Positions 45,723 through 55,410 are shown, counted from the stretch's first letter. The stretch is 64,000 nucleotides of DNA from an uncultured Bacteriovoracaceae bacterium (GCA_937931205.1 CALHBF010000002.1:62001-126000); one strand, 5' to 3'. Numbers and translations: made by a program. The notes: a model not told the origin generated them from the letters alone.

Positions 45723-46195
45723 TAGTTAGGTCTAATTTTAAATAGTGGCTGTCCGTATTCAACTAGAGACTCATTGTCGCAACAAATTTCAACGATCTCA
45801 CCAGACTTATCAGCCTCGATTTCGTTCATGATTTTCATCGCTTCAAGAATACAAAGTGACTGTCCAACAGTAACTTTATCTCCCACTTTTACGTATGTCG
45901 GTTTACCCGGAGATGGAGCATTGTAGTAAGTCCCCACGAATGGAGATTTTACCACATGAAGGCCAGCATCAGATGAAGCAGCTTTTGCTGGAGCCGCAGC
46001 TGTTGCAACTGGAGCTGCTTGAATAGGAGCTGCAATCGGTTGAATAACTGGGGCAGCAACTGCAACTTGAGCAGGAGCAGCAACGCCAGATACGAAACTA
46101 ACTTTAACTTTAAAATCTTTGCTCTGAACTTTTAATTCAGCAACACCATGGTCACGAGCGATTTTAACGATTTCTCTTAATGATTTAACGTCCAT
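45722..46195 (-). CDS. accB: biotin carboxyl carrier protein of acetyl-CoA carboxylase
   Basis: Carries biotin between the carboxylase and transferase sites. The 157-residue protein has an N-terminal helical region, an Ala/Pro-rich linker (about 38-75) and the biotinyl domain with EAMKIMNEI, where Lys121 is the biotinylation site. Translationally coupled to accC and three bases after efp. Confidence 0.97.
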   Translation of the reverse strand: MDVKSLREIVKIARDHGVAELKVQSKDFKVKVSFVSGVAAPAQVAVAAPVIQPIAAPIQAAPVATAAAPAKAASSDAGLHVVKSPFVGTYYNAPSPGKPTYVKVGDKVTVGQSLCILEAMKIMNEIEADKSGEIVEICCDNESLVEYGQPLFKIRPN

Positions 46196-46198
46196 TGA

Positions 46199-46765
46199 TT
46201 AAGCCTTTGCTCTCTCTACATACTCGCCTGTACGAGTATCGATTTTTAAAATTTCTCCCTCTTTAATGAAAAGAGGAACGTTTACTTGTAGACCTGTTTC
46301 CATGATTGCTTTTTTAGAGCCACCAGCAGCTGTATCACCTTTCATACCTGGATCAGTTGATTCAACTTTAAGGTTGATGAAATTTGGAAGCTCGATAGAG
46401 ATAGGTCTTCCGTTATAATAAAGAATGTAAACTTTGATACCTTCTTGAAGGAAGTTTTTAGAATCACCAACTTGATCGTGAGTTAAGTGAACCATTTCAA
46501 AGTTAACTTGGTTCATGAAGTTGAAACCATCTGGATCAGCGTAGTTATACTCCATCTCTATTTCTTCCATATCAGGTTTACCAACTGTATCAACACCTGC
46601 TTTGAAAGTTCTTTCTAGTGATTGGTTTGTTTCAAGATTTCTTAGACGAGTACGAACGAAAGCAGAACCTTTACCAGGATTAACGTGTTGGAAATCCACG
46701 ATGATCCATGGCTTACCTTCCAGTTCGATCTTTAACCCCTTTCTAAAATCTGTCGTTTGATACAT
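46199..46765 (-). CDS. efp: translation elongation factor P
   Basis: Helps ribosomes stalled at polyproline. The 188-residue protein has the three KOW/OB domains; loop NPGKGSAFV puts the modifiable Lys at position 32, so beta-lysylation or another modification is possible. The end DTRTGEYVERAKA is canonical. It lies between aroQ and accB with gaps of only 4 and 3 bases. Confidence 0.98.
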   Translation of the reverse strand: MYQTTDFRKGLKIELEGKPWIIVDFQHVNPGKGSAFVRTRLRNLETNQSLERTFKAGVDTVGKPDMEEIEMEYNYADPDGFNFMNQVNFEMVHLTHDQVGDSKNFLQEGIKVYILYYNGRPISIELPNFINLKVESTDPGMKGDTAAGGSKKAIMETGLQVNVPLFIKEGEILKIDTRTGEYVERAKA

Positions 46766-46769
46766 GCAC

Positions 46770-47207
46770 TTATTCCTTTTTATCTAGCAGTGACTTGACT
46801 GCTAAGTAATAACTCTGTTTTCCGAATCCGCTCATTATGGAGGATGCGGCTTTTGCCGTCAATAATGTATGCCTAAAGCTCTCGCGAGCATAAATTTGGC
46901 TCAAATGTACTTCAATAATGGGTATTTCTAAAATTTTCAGTGCGTCATGGATCGCCACTGAGGTATGAGAATACCCCCCCGGATTAATAACTAACGCATT
47001 GATATCAGATTGGTGAGCTTTCTGAATTTTAGTGACAATTTCACCCTCAATGTTGGATTGATACCACTCTAAAGTGAGGGTCGGCTCATTTAAAGTTTTC
47101 TCGGTAAACTCTTTGATATCGTCTAGGGAATCTTTCCCGTAGACCATAGGTTCCCGTTTCCCAAGCATGTTTAAATTGGGTCCGTTAATTATTAAAATTT
47201 TGTTCAT
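46770..47207 (-). CDS. aroQ: type II 3-dehydroquinate dehydratase
   Basis: Third step of the shikimate pathway, dehydration of 3-dehydroquinate. The 145-residue protein starts ILIINGPNLNMLGKREPMVYG, with the catalytic Tyr at 23 and the lid Arg nearby, and has NPGGYSHTSVAI and EVHLSQIYARESFRH. The full length matches dodecameric type II enzymes. The shikimate dehydrogenase gene lies at 61262-61939. Confidence 0.97.
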   Translation of the reverse strand: MNKILIINGPNLNMLGKREPMVYGKDSLDDIKEFTEKTLNEPTLTLEWYQSNIEGEIVTKIQKAHQSDINALVINPGGYSHTSVAIHDALKILEIPIIEVHLSQIYARESFRHTLLTAKAASSIMSGFGKQSYYLAVKSLLDKKE

Positions 47208-47211
47208 GATT

Positions 47212-48246
47212 TTACCTTAGCTGATTGGCCCGTTCTCTAATTTCAGCAAGAAAGAAGTTAAACTTGTCTTCAACAATATCAATTCGTGGAGGTTTAGATT
47301 TAACTTGGTTTTCAATTATCGAAATCAATTCATCATGTCCATCTTGTTCATCAAAAGATGCAACTTTTTTGGCCATGACTTCCATTAGCTTTCTTCTGCT
47401 TAGCTGGTCATCCGGGTTAAGTTCAAGGATTTTTTCTAAGAGTTCTGTTGCTTTATCAAAGTACTCTTGAGCACAGTAGAGATCTATGAGTGTGTGAGAA
47501 ATAATTGGTTCATCGGCATGAAGCTCGCTGGCGTTAACTTCTTCAATATCGCCAAACTCTTCAAATTCATCGGCATAGAAATCATCTTCCAGACCTTTTT
47601 CATGGACAGTTGGTGCGCTCTGAACAAAATCGATTTTCTCATCGACTCTATTCATTTGCCACTCATCCTCAATATCCATTTGAGGAGCTGGTAACTCTTC
47701 TTTCTTGCTTGGAGCTTCAATAATTTTCGGTTGATTAAAATTAACTTGAACCCAGTCATCTTCCGAAGTTTCAATGATCTCTCTATCAGGAGCTTTAATC
47801 AGTTGATCACTTGAGAATTGCTTTACTCCAACTTGTAAATCGTCCTCAATCTTCTTAACTTGAGAAGCAAAGTACTTATCCTGAGGATTTAAAAAGAGAA
47901 GATACTTGAAGGTATCAAGAGCTTCTTCAAGATGACCCAACTGCATACAAGACTCTGAGAAGAGCTTTTGCATTTGAACATTATCAATATTCTTAGCGAG
48001 TAGAGGCTTGAGAGTTTCATAAACCAGCTGATACTTCTCTTCATCAAAATAACAATGAGCAAGTACTAGATGACCTAAGACATAATCAGGATGATGCTTA
48101 ATTCCGTTTTTTAAAACTTTGTAAGCTTCATCCAAGAGACCAAATTTTCTATAACTCTCAGCAAGCGGAGCAAAAACTCGCGATCGGGGATTTTTATCAT
48201 ACATCCCTTGATACTTAACTAAGAGATTTGAGTTCTTCTTAACCAT
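47212..48246 (-). CDS. tetratricopeptide-repeat protein
   Basis: Cytoplasmic-looking protein of 344 residues. TPR units are clear in the N-terminal third, for example SRVFAPLAESYRKFGLLDEA, GHLVLAHCYFDEEKYQLVYE and CMQLGHLEEALDTFKYLLFL, and again at the C-terminus (DLYCAQEYFDKATELLEKIL). An acidic low-complexity middle (about 150-235) links them. It lies 15 bases after pilQ and 4 bases before aroQ. A role in pilus assembly is suggested by position only. Confidence 0.85.
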   Translation of the reverse strand: MVKKNSNLLVKYQGMYDKNPRSRVFAPLAESYRKFGLLDEAYKVLKNGIKHHPDYVLGHLVLAHCYFDEEKYQLVYETLKPLLAKNIDNVQMQKLFSESCMQLGHLEEALDTFKYLLFLNPQDKYFASQVKKIEDDLQVGVKQFSSDQLIKAPDREIIETSEDDWVQVNFNQPKIIEAPSKKEELPAPQMDIEDEWQMNRVDEKIDFVQSAPTVHEKGLEDDFYADEFEEFGDIEEVNASELHADEPIISHTLIDLYCAQEYFDKATELLEKILELNPDDQLSRRKLMEVMAKKVASFDEQDGHDELISIIENQVKSKPPRIDIVEDKFNFFLAEIRERANQLR

Positions 48247-48261
48247 CTAAAGCCTCTCCTC

Positions 48262-50076
48262 TTAAAGTGGAGAACTGGATGCGCCCTCAGAGGCATTGAG
48301 TGTTGCCTGTCTCTGAGTCATACCCATAGCTTCTTGGTTCATCACTCTTGGAGTCAAGAAGATGATGAGCTCATTCTTTTTCGTATTTGGTGCTTCAGGA
48401 GTTCTGAACAACCAGCCAACCAGTGGCAGATCTTTCATGAATGGAATCCCCGAAATGGTTTCAATTGTCGAAGTCTGATAAAGACCTCCGATCACAATGG
48501 TAGATCCATTCTCAACTAGCACCGTTGTTTTAACGTTTCTACTTGTTTGATCTGGTGGAGAATCGGCAGTTGGACGTGCTCCAAAGGCAGACTTCTTAAG
48601 ATCTAAATCCATAATAACTGAACCATCATTAGTTACATGAGGAGTCACTTGAAGAGTTAAATCCGCTTGAACTTTTTGGAAAGTGGCAAGGGCCGGCTGG
48701 TTACCCGTAGCAGGCTGCTGAACTCTAAAACTTGTTTCTTCTGTACTGTTAATTGTGGCAGTAACTTTATTCTGAGTAACAACCTTAGGAGTGGAGATAA
48801 TGCGTCCCTTAGATTCCGACTCCATTAATTGAAGGTTGAAATCAAGGTTTAACAATCTCTTATAAACAGCAATTGTTGCTCCCATAAATCCTGGGTTAAG
48901 AGCATTCGGTGCTGTACTGAAAGAGAAACCTGGACCTGCAGGTGCTCCATATTGGCTTACAGGATCATATCCAAAACTCACACCACGCTGAAGACCAATT
49001 CTTTTTGAATAATCTTCTGTTGCTTCAACAATTTTCGATTCAATAAGAACTTGTGGAGTCTGAGTATCTAAAACTTCAATAATCTTTTTAATGCGCTCGA
49101 TAGACTCTGGTGTATCGCGAACGATTAAAGAGTTCGTTCTTATATCACGCTGAAGAGCCGATCTCTTCGGAGTAAGATAATCTTTAACGATTTTTTCAAG
49201 ATCTTCTAACTTTGCGTAGTTTATAAGAAATACTTTAGTAAGAAGTGGCACTAATTCTTGTTTTTGTAACTCTTCCTTAATGCTTTCCTCACGCTCAGAT
49301 TCAGCTTCTTTTTTCGTCATAACAAAAAGAATATTCGCATTCTTTCTTGCTACTAAACCTACTACTGAAAAAATAGTATCAAGTGCTTGGTCCCAAGGAA
49401 CGTTGGTCAAAGTTAAGGTAATGGGAGCAGAGTCAGCGGCCACTTTATCGGAAAGAATAATATTAAAACCAGAAGCGTCCACAACCATACTTAAAAGATC
49501 GGCCAGCGGCATCTCTCTTACATTAATGGAGATTTTCTTTCCAATATACTTTTTAGGACCAGATAGAGTTAAGTTCTCTAGAATATCCTCTATGCTAGAA
49601 GACTTGGGTACATTCAATGCAACTGAGTCCTGAATTGTTTTCTCTAAAGAATCTTTTTGATTTTCAAAATTACGAATTTTATCGCGAGAGAAAACACCGA
49701 AGCGATTTTCAATATTGAGTATGATCTGATTGCCTTTCGTCTCAAGCAGTGAGCGCACGTTATCACGCAACTGAACCGCAAAACGAATATCTTTTTCAGA
49801 ACCAGGTTTTTTGTAACCAGAAATATAAACGGCAGGACCCGGGAATTCAGAAGTATCGATTCCTCTTAGCCACTTTGGAGAGATTTTAACTCCCTGAAGA
49901 TCAAGAATAATCTGCTTATCTTCCTGAACATGAAAACGATTAGCAATGACTTGCTTATCTGTTTCAATAATTAATTTTGAGATTTCACCTTCTTGAACAA
50001 AGTTTACAGTCTTAACTTCCTGGGACCATAAAAATTGCGGAATCATTAAGGCAATTAGAAAAAATCCTTTCTTCAT
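48262..50076 (-). CDS. pilQ: type IV pilus secretin PilQ
   Basis: Outer-membrane secretin ring through which the pilus passes, 604 residues. Signal peptide ends FLWSQ near residue 19. An N-terminal AMIN domain (about 24-125) precedes an STN/N0 domain with SINVREMPLADLLSMV, an N1 domain with RDIRTNSLIVRDTPESIERI, and the secretin core ending VLVENGSTIVIGGL, IPFMKDLPLVGWLF and ELIIFLTPRVM. Only one AMIN domain is present. It follows pilP by 44 bases in the pilM-N-O-P-Q order. Confidence 0.97.
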   Translation of the reverse strand: MKKGFFLIALMIPQFLWSQEVKTVNFVQEGEISKLIIETDKQVIANRFHVQEDKQIILDLQGVKISPKWLRGIDTSEFPGPAVYISGYKKPGSEKDIRFAVQLRDNVRSLLETKGNQIILNIENRFGVFSRDKIRNFENQKDSLEKTIQDSVALNVPKSSSIEDILENLTLSGPKKYIGKKISINVREMPLADLLSMVVDASGFNIILSDKVAADSAPITLTLTNVPWDQALDTIFSVVGLVARKNANILFVMTKKEAESEREESIKEELQKQELVPLLTKVFLINYAKLEDLEKIVKDYLTPKRSALQRDIRTNSLIVRDTPESIERIKKIIEVLDTQTPQVLIESKIVEATEDYSKRIGLQRGVSFGYDPVSQYGAPAGPGFSFSTAPNALNPGFMGATIAVYKRLLNLDFNLQLMESESKGRIISTPKVVTQNKVTATINSTEETSFRVQQPATGNQPALATFQKVQADLTLQVTPHVTNDGSVIMDLDLKKSAFGARPTADSPPDQTSRNVKTTVLVENGSTIVIGGLYQTSTIETISGIPFMKDLPLVGWLFRTPEAPNTKKNELIIFLTPRVMNQEAMGMTQRQATLNASEGASSSPL

Positions 50077-50120
50077 ACTTTCTTCCTTAAAAGTTGTCGC
50101 CTAATCTTATTGTATAAACA

Positions 50121-50561
50121 TTATTTAGAAATTGGTATCACTGTTTCCAAATATTCTTCCTGTCCATACACATTGATCATCTTCTCCACAAGGATTACTC
50201 CTCCTGGTAAGATCGCCTTGACCTCAACCCTATCCGGGCCGATTCGATAACCTTCCTTGATTATCACTGCAGGCATTTTATCATTTGAATTAAATTTCAC
50301 AATTGCTCTTCGCTCTTTACCAACCAATACACCCTGAATACGAATATCGTTGATGTTCACCGATTGAAGTAGCTCCTCAGGATCTTGACTGGCTTTGTCA
50401 GTTTTAGATTCTTTTTTAAATTTTACAACAGGAGCCCTAAATGGATCTCTAAGTTCCAAAGGATTCTCTAATTTCGTCTTATCTTTAAAAAATCTCTCTA
50501 TATTGTCTTGGGCCCATACGCAGTTAACTGATAATAAAAGGCAAAGCAATAACTTCATCAT
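50121..50561 (-). CDS. pilP: type IV pilus assembly protein PilP
   Basis: Periplasmic protein that joins the PilN/PilO inner-membrane complex to the PilQ secretin. The 146-residue protein has LRDPFRAP (about 37-44), the loop that binds the secretin N0 domain, and a PilP beta domain with IQGVLVGKERRAIVKF and EGYRIGPDRVEVKAI. Unlike most PilP proteins it lacks a convincing lipobox (SVNC) and instead shows a normal signal peptide ending VWAQ. It overlaps pilO by four bases. Confidence 0.92.
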   Translation of the reverse strand: MMKLLLCLLLSVNCVWAQDNIERFFKDKTKLENPLELRDPFRAPVVKFKKESKTDKASQDPEELLQSVNINDIRIQGVLVGKERRAIVKFNSNDKMPAVIIKEGYRIGPDRVEVKAILPGGVILVEKMINVYGQEEYLETVIPISK

Positions 50562-51196
50562 TCTCCGCCTCCTTCATTTACAGCTCCAGAGGCAGGATTA
50601 TTTTCTAACCTTACTTCTACTTTAAAGTCTGGGTTGAAACGATATGCTTGAATATTAGCAGTAGCATCGATAACTTGAAAACGTCCTTTACGACCGCCTT
50701 GGGCAACATCCATCGAAAGCTCAGAAATATTATAAATTCGAGCAGCCGTTCCAATTCTTTCGAAGAAAATTAGCATCTGAAGAAAAGTTGCTTTCGAAGT
50801 AAGCTTATAATCCTTCGAAATAAAGTAAGTTGTTGCGTTTTCAACACCAGGAACAACATCGGATTCTTTTACGTTCAGTGATGTTAACTCACCTTTAAAG
50901 AAGTTAATAATCTGGTTGTCCACAATTTCTGGTGGAAGTTGCCTTTGAACAGCTTCAATATTCTTTGCGACTTCCTCTACTCGTAACTTATACTCGTCTC
51001 TCTTTTTAATAAACTCTTGAACTTCACTCAATCGTTTTTGACTGGCCACAATTTCATTATCCAAATTTTGTGACTGCATATTCATTTGATCCATGGCCAT
51101 GGAATGCTCATCCCAAAAAACCCATAAACCATAGAGAGCATATAAAATAATTAAGATATGTAAGTTTTTAAAAAACTGTGTCGATAGATTTTTCAT
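50558..51196 (-). CDS. pilO: type IV pilus assembly protein PilO
   Basis: Bitopic inner-membrane protein of the alignment complex, 212 residues. One transmembrane segment (about 10-28) is followed by a periplasmic coiled coil (about 38-90) and a ferredoxin-like domain containing DYKLTSKATFLQMLIFFERI. It overlaps both pilN and pilP by four bases, so the set is translated together. Confidence 0.93.
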   Translation of the reverse strand: MKNLSTQFFKNLHILIILYALYGLWVFWDEHSMAMDQMNMQSQNLDNEIVASQKRLSEVQEFIKKRDEYKLRVEEVAKNIEAVQRQLPPEIVDNQIINFFKGELTSLNVKESDVVPGVENATTYFISKDYKLTSKATFLQMLIFFERIGTAARIYNISELSMDVAQGGRKGRFQVIDATANIQAYRFNPDFKVEVRLENNPASGAVNEGGGE

Positions 51197-51786
51197 TGGT
51201 CAAATCTCCCAATGATAAATTTCACTTCAAACTCTTCAATTCTAGCTTTATCAGCTTCACGAAGCTTATTACCAGTACGCACAATATTTGATCCAGCAAT
51301 AAATACAGAGTCCGAAATACTAGAGACGAAGTTACCTACTGCAGGATAGCTCAAAGCTTCACCTTTGATTGTCATCTCTGTCCCTTTAATGGATATACTT
51401 GTTATCCACAAATCATCGGGGGTGTGCTTAGCAATATAGAGCAGTATTGATGCCGGATTCTTTTTTTCAGAGATAGCATTTTTAACGGCAACAAGTTTTT
51501 GGCTCAAATTCTCTTCTTGGGCCTGTAATTCCTTAATTTGCTGCTCGTAAATTTTGGCTTCTTCAATTTTTCGAGTGAGCCTATTAAGCTCTGTCGATTT
51601 ACTTGCTATCACTTGCTGTAGATTGTCTTTCTCAGTTGTAAGCATAGGGATTAAAGTAAAATCTGGAAGGTATAAAAGAACGATCGCTATCCCAACTGCT
51701 TTAACTTTAATCGCTGAAAAATCAAGTCCGGACAAACCTGCGAGGGCTGTACCTTTTTTGGAAGCTGAGAGGTTAATACGAATCAT
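51193..51786 (-). CDS. pilN: type IV pilus assembly protein PilN
   Basis: Partner of PilO and PilM. The 197-residue protein starts IRINLSA, the conserved N-terminal motif that binds the PilM groove, then has a transmembrane segment (about 30-48), a coiled coil (about 58-105) and a ferredoxin-like domain with DDLWITSISIKGTEMTIKG. Its ATG overlaps the pilM stop by one base. Confidence 0.94.
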   Translation of the reverse strand: MIRINLSASKKGTALAGLSGLDFSAIKVKAVGIAIVLLYLPDFTLIPMLTTEKDNLQQVIASKSTELNRLTRKIEEAKIYEQQIKELQAQEENLSQKLVAVKNAISEKKNPASILLYIAKHTPDDLWITSISIKGTEMTIKGEALSYPAVGNFVSSISDSVFIAGSNIVRTGNKLREADKARIEEFEVKFIIGRFDQ

Positions 51787-52859
51787 TAGAACTTCCTCAT
51801 GGCTAAACCAACGACGATGGAAGCTATAGCGCTAAATTCTTCTGAACTTAAATCAAACTGAGACTCATTAATTTTGATATTATGGAAAAGATCCAAGCGA
51901 TCGACATTGATTCCAAGAGATTGATTTAGCATTTCAATCATTCCCGAAGTCAGTGAATTACCTCCAGTGATGAAACATTGGTCAACTTTTTCAGCTGACC
52001 CAGCCGTAATATAGAAATTCACGTTTTTCTTAATTTCGCTCACCTGAAGTTCAATCTGTGATTGAACGATATTGAGAATTTCTTCAGGAAGATTTCCACG
52101 ACTATCATAAGTCGTTTTAAGATCTTCTGCCTCTTCGTAACTTACGGCCATTTGTCTTTGAATTTCTTCAGTGATTAAACCTCCGCCAATAGGAAGTTCT
52201 TTTGTAAAGAGTGGTGCTCCACGCTTATAAATAACGATCTTAGTACTCGAAGCCCCCATATCAAGAAGTAAAAAACTACCATCTGTTTCTCTGTAGACTT
52301 CTTCGAATACATTTGAGAGGGCCAAAACGTTAAGATCAACAAACTTAGTATTTAACTTCGCTTCTTTAAGAACATCTGAAAAAGCTGCGATAAGTTCATT
52401 ATGAGCAGCGACAACAAATACTTCCTTACCGCCACCTTCGTTATCACCAATGATATCAAAATCAATTCTTGAATCATCAGCACCGAAGGTTATGTATTGC
52501 TCTGACTCCCACATAACATGGTCTTCAATTTCTTCACGAGAACCTTCAGGAACGTTCATTCTTTTTGTCATGGTATTTGGCCCATAGAGACCAATACATA
52601 CATTCTTTGACTTTGTTCCTGTTACACGAATGAGTTCTTTAACTGTATCTGCTACTTCAGAAAACTTTTGAATTTCATCTTCAATAATTGCTGCTTCAGA
52701 AAGTGGAAGAACGGCAAATCTATCAACTTTCAGTTTACCTAAACCGCCACCCAATTCACACAATTTGATACTGTGTGAACCAATATCAATACCTATGACT
52801 CCACCTGAGTTAAGCATTGAAACTAAAGATTCTATTTGGTCTTTAAGTGAGGCTGCCAA
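51786..52859 (-). CDS. pilM: type IV pilus assembly protein PilM
   Basis: Actin-like cytoplasmic ATPase that binds the PilN N-terminus, 357 residues. Motifs: GVIGIDIGSHSIKLCEL (about 20-36, phosphate 1), FLLLDMGASSTKIVIYKRG (phosphate 2) and CFITGGNSL (adenosine). The start is an unusual TTG at 52859, chosen because AAGGAA lies just upstream; the next ATG would remove part of the conserved N-terminal helix. First of the pilM-N-O-P-Q set, 88 bases after pilD. Confidence 0.95.
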   Translation of the reverse strand: MAASLKDQIESLVSMLNSGGVIGIDIGSHSIKLCELGGGLGKLKVDRFAVLPLSEAAIIEDEIQKFSEVADTVKELIRVTGTKSKNVCIGLYGPNTMTKRMNVPEGSREEIEDHVMWESEQYITFGADDSRIDFDIIGDNEGGGKEVFVVAAHNELIAAFSDVLKEAKLNTKFVDLNVLALSNVFEEVYRETDGSFLLLDMGASSTKIVIYKRGAPLFTKELPIGGGLITEEIQRQMAVSYEEAEDLKTTYDSRGNLPEEILNIVQSQIELQVSEIKKNVNFYITAGSAEKVDQCFITGGNSLTSGMIEMLNQSLGINVDRLDLFHNIKINESQFDLSSEEFSAIASIVVGLAMRKF

Positions 52860-52947
52860 AGTCTTCCTTGTCTTTGATAGTTTATTGATGAACTTAGTTA
52901 ATTATAGACAAGGGGTAAATGGGTTATCAAGGATTTAGTGCTTCATA

Positions 52948-53718
52948 TCACAGAAACCATTGCAGTACTTTAGCGTAATAGTCAGGAAAGTAGATCTGAA
53001 AACAGGCCACTAAAATAATAGAAGGGCCAAAGGCTAGTGGTTTTTCTTTGGTCATTTTACCCAAAACAATCAAAATGATTCCGACACTTGCCCCAAGAAG
53101 ACAACTCAGAAAAATATTCATCATGATGCCAGTGGGTCCCAGATAAAGCCCAAGGATGCCAAAAAGTTTTATATCACCGCCACCTAGGCCAACCTGCCCT
53201 CTGAGTTTATAGAATAACCAAGTTACACCGAGTGTTCCAAAAAAACCGAGAGCTGAGCCAATAGCCCAGTAGCTCCAATGAAAATGAAGGACGGCAAAAG
53301 AGAAGAAGGAAATGGCCAAATATATATTGAGCTTATCTAAGAGTAGTTGATGGTCCAAATCGATAAAAAAATGACAAATAAAGATACAGGCCACAAAAAA
53401 GTAAAATGCCGCCATTCCAATGGCTTCATAACTTGGGTCATTAGGGAACAACCAAAATGCAGTTAGGCCGGTCAATAATTCAATTAAAGGATAGCGCCAA
53501 GAAATTCTCTCATGACAAAAAGCACATTTACCGCGTAAGAGAACAAAACTAACAACTGGAATATTGTGATACCACTTCAATTGATTTTTACATTGAGGAC
53601 AATGGGATCTCTTAAAAACGAGATCTTCGTTTTTTGGAAGCCGCAAAATAACGACATTTAGAAAACTTCCAATCAACAACCCAAAAATAAAAACAAATAC
53701 GCTATAAAAAAGTTCCAT
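52948..53718 (-). CDS. pilD: prepilin peptidase / N-methyltransferase PilD
   Basis: Inner-membrane aspartic peptidase that removes the prepilin leader and methylates the new N-terminus. The 256-residue protein has the cytoplasmic zinc module with Cys40, Cys43, Cys65 and Cys68, catalytic Asp in FIDLDHQ (Asp120-Asp122 region) and in GGGDIKL (Asp182), and eight or so membrane segments. Both methyltransferase and peptidase regions are intact. It overlaps the ABC permease by one base (TAATG). Confidence 0.96.
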   Translation of the reverse strand: MELFYSVFVFIFGLLIGSFLNVVILRLPKNEDLVFKRSHCPQCKNQLKWYHNIPVVSFVLLRGKCAFCHERISWRYPLIELLTGLTAFWLFPNDPSYEAIGMAAFYFFVACIFICHFFIDLDHQLLLDKLNIYLAISFFSFAVLHFHWSYWAIGSALGFFGTLGVTWLFYKLRGQVGLGGGDIKLFGILGLYLGPTGIMMNIFLSCLLGASVGIILIVLGKMTKEKPLAFGPSIILVACFQIYFPDYYAKVLQWFL

Positions 53719-54488
53719 TAGTCGATGTTCTTCCTATTAAAGATAAAAATGATCAAAAAGAGTAAAAACAATGAGTAGAACGTTCCATATAAGAACGCGT
53801 TTACTAAATAGCTTGTCTCAATTGTTTTCTGATAGATGGCAAAATCTTTGAGATTGAGTTTATAAAAACCAGGCAAAATGAGATGGTAGGCTTCAAGAAC
53901 AGTATTAAGGTAACCTCTCATTTTTACAAACGAAGTTTCCTGAGTTTCTTTAATCGCATGTCCTAACAATAAAATGAGAAGCGAGACCACAGTCGCCAAG
54001 GTGGTATTGAGAAATAAAGAAAGAAAAACAACTACGAGTAAGAGGAGAATTGCCTCTAAGCAGTTAAAAACAATGGCCCAAATCGTCACTAGATTGACTT
54101 CTCCCCCTAACAGATAAGAGCAAGCTAAAGTCATTAATGAAAGAATTAGAACATTGATTAGCAGAATCGCGATGAGACCCAAAATCTTACCGATGATAAA
54201 AACCCAGCGAGGCACTGGCCTTGAGATGACCATATAAACAGTCCGAGAATTGATTTCATTTGGTAAAAGGGTCGCTCCTAAAAAAAGTGAAATCCCCAGA
54301 GACGAAAGAGAAAGCATTCCTAAACCGAAATCGAGGGCAACTTTATCAGGAGTTCCATAAGTAAACTCGGTGGCAACATAGGTCATCACCATCAAAGCAA
54401 TACCGATAAATAAAGTGATATAGAGAATTTTACTTTTGAAGATCTCTTTAAAAGTATAAAGAGAAATAAGAAGGAGTTTAGCTAACAT
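53718..54488 (-). CDS. ABC-2-type transporter permease
   Basis: Six-helix permease of 256 residues, the membrane partner of the ATPase encoded just upstream. Hydrophobic segments are spaced as in ABC-2 proteins, with GATLLPNEINSRTVYMVISR between segments 2 and 3 being the conserved coupling region. In Myxococcus xanthus ABC genes (pilG/H/I) lie in the pil locus, and the one-base coupling to pilD suggests an equivalent here. Substrate unknown. Confidence 0.88.
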   Translation of the reverse strand: MLAKLLLISLYTFKEIFKSKILYITLFIGIALMVMTYVATEFTYGTPDKVALDFGLGMLSLSSLGISLFLGATLLPNEINSRTVYMVISRPVPRWVFIIGKILGLIAILLINVLILSLMTLACSYLLGGEVNLVTIWAIVFNCLEAILLLLVVVFLSLFLNTTLATVVSLLILLLGHAIKETQETSFVKMRGYLNTVLEAYHLILPGFYKLNLKDFAIYQKTIETSYLVNAFLYGTFYSLFLLFLIIFIFNRKNID

Positions 54489-54489
54489 A

Positions 54490-55398
54490 TTATTTAGACC
54501 TAATATTGTAAAAAATTTCTTCCAGACTTGGTTTGATGAACTCTAGTCCAATAAGCTCCACTTTTTTGTTCAACACTTCTGCCAGAAGAACTTCTCGATC
54601 CTGTTGATTAATCTTGAAAGTAGTAATATTCCCTGCCAATCGAGTGTATTCTTGATGCTTAACCGAAGGAGTGAAACCATAACCTTGAACCTTAACCAAA
54701 TAATCTTTTTGTTCATGAGTATTAAGAAGCGATTGTACTCCACCGTCATAAACCATTTTTCCCGTCTGCAAGAAAATCACTCGATCACAGATTTCTTCAA
54801 TATCCGAGACAATATGCGAGCTAAAAAATACTGTTTTACCGCTTTTGTGAACATCCACGATGACGTCTTTTAACTCTTTCCTTCCAATGGGATCAAGGCC
54901 CGAAAGCGGCTCATCCAGGATAATAAATTCTGGGTCATGAATAATAGTTGAAAGAAAACCAATTCTTTGCAACATACCCTTTGAGTAAGTTTTTAGCTGA
55001 CGATTTAGAGCGTGATCGATTTTAAAGCGTGGTGCCCATTTCAAAATATTCTGATCAATCTGTGATTTCTTTAATTCAGAAAGTCCGCCTAAGAAGTGAA
55101 GAAACTCATGTCCTGTGAGATTAGGATAAAAATAAGGGCGCTCAGGAAGAAACCCTATCTTTTTAAGAATATCATTCTTATTCTTACCAAGCTCACTTGA
55201 GAATTCTAATGCCCCTTGATCAGCCCGAATAAAATCCATGATGATTTTAATTGATGTGGTTTTCCCTGCACCATTCGCTCCTAGAAACCCCACCATGGAA
55301 CCGGTAGGTATTTCAAAGCTCACATTATCAAGAGCGACAAATGGCTGAGAGGTTAAGTCAGTTTTAAAAATCTTGGTGATCTCTTTAAATTTCAACAT
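54490..55398 (-). CDS. ABC transporter ATP-binding protein next to pilus genes
   Basis: ATPase of 302 residues. Motifs: GANGAGKTTSIKI (Walker A, about 43), Q-loop GFLPERPYFY, signature YSKGMLQRIG, EFIILDEPLSGLDP (Walker B) and FFSSHI (switch His). A C-terminal domain of about 80 residues follows, as in CcmA/YxlF-type ATPases. The ATG at 55398 is chosen because MLKFKEITKIF begins the nucleotide-binding fold; a longer frame would run through the divergent gene. The permease starts one base after it ends. Probably related to PilH of Myxococcus by position. Confidence 0.92.
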   Translation of the reverse strand: MLKFKEITKIFKTDLTSQPFVALDNVSFEIPTGSMVGFLGANGAGKTTSIKIIMDFIRADQGALEFSSELGKNKNDILKKIGFLPERPYFYPNLTGHEFLHFLGGLSELKKSQIDQNILKWAPRFKIDHALNRQLKTYSKGMLQRIGFLSTIIHDPEFIILDEPLSGLDPIGRKELKDVIVDVHKSGKTVFFSSHIVSDIEEICDRVIFLQTGKMVYDGGVQSLLNTHEQKDYLVKVQGYGFTPSVKHQEYTRLAGNITTFKINQQDREVLLAEVLNKKVELIGLEFIKPSLEEIFYNIRSK

Positions 55399-55410
55399 AA
55401 TAAAATCATT

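Noticed and set aside
49280-49633. Open frame of 117 codons on the plus strand inside pilQ
   Set aside because: It is antisense to a certain secretin gene and shows no recognisable protein features.
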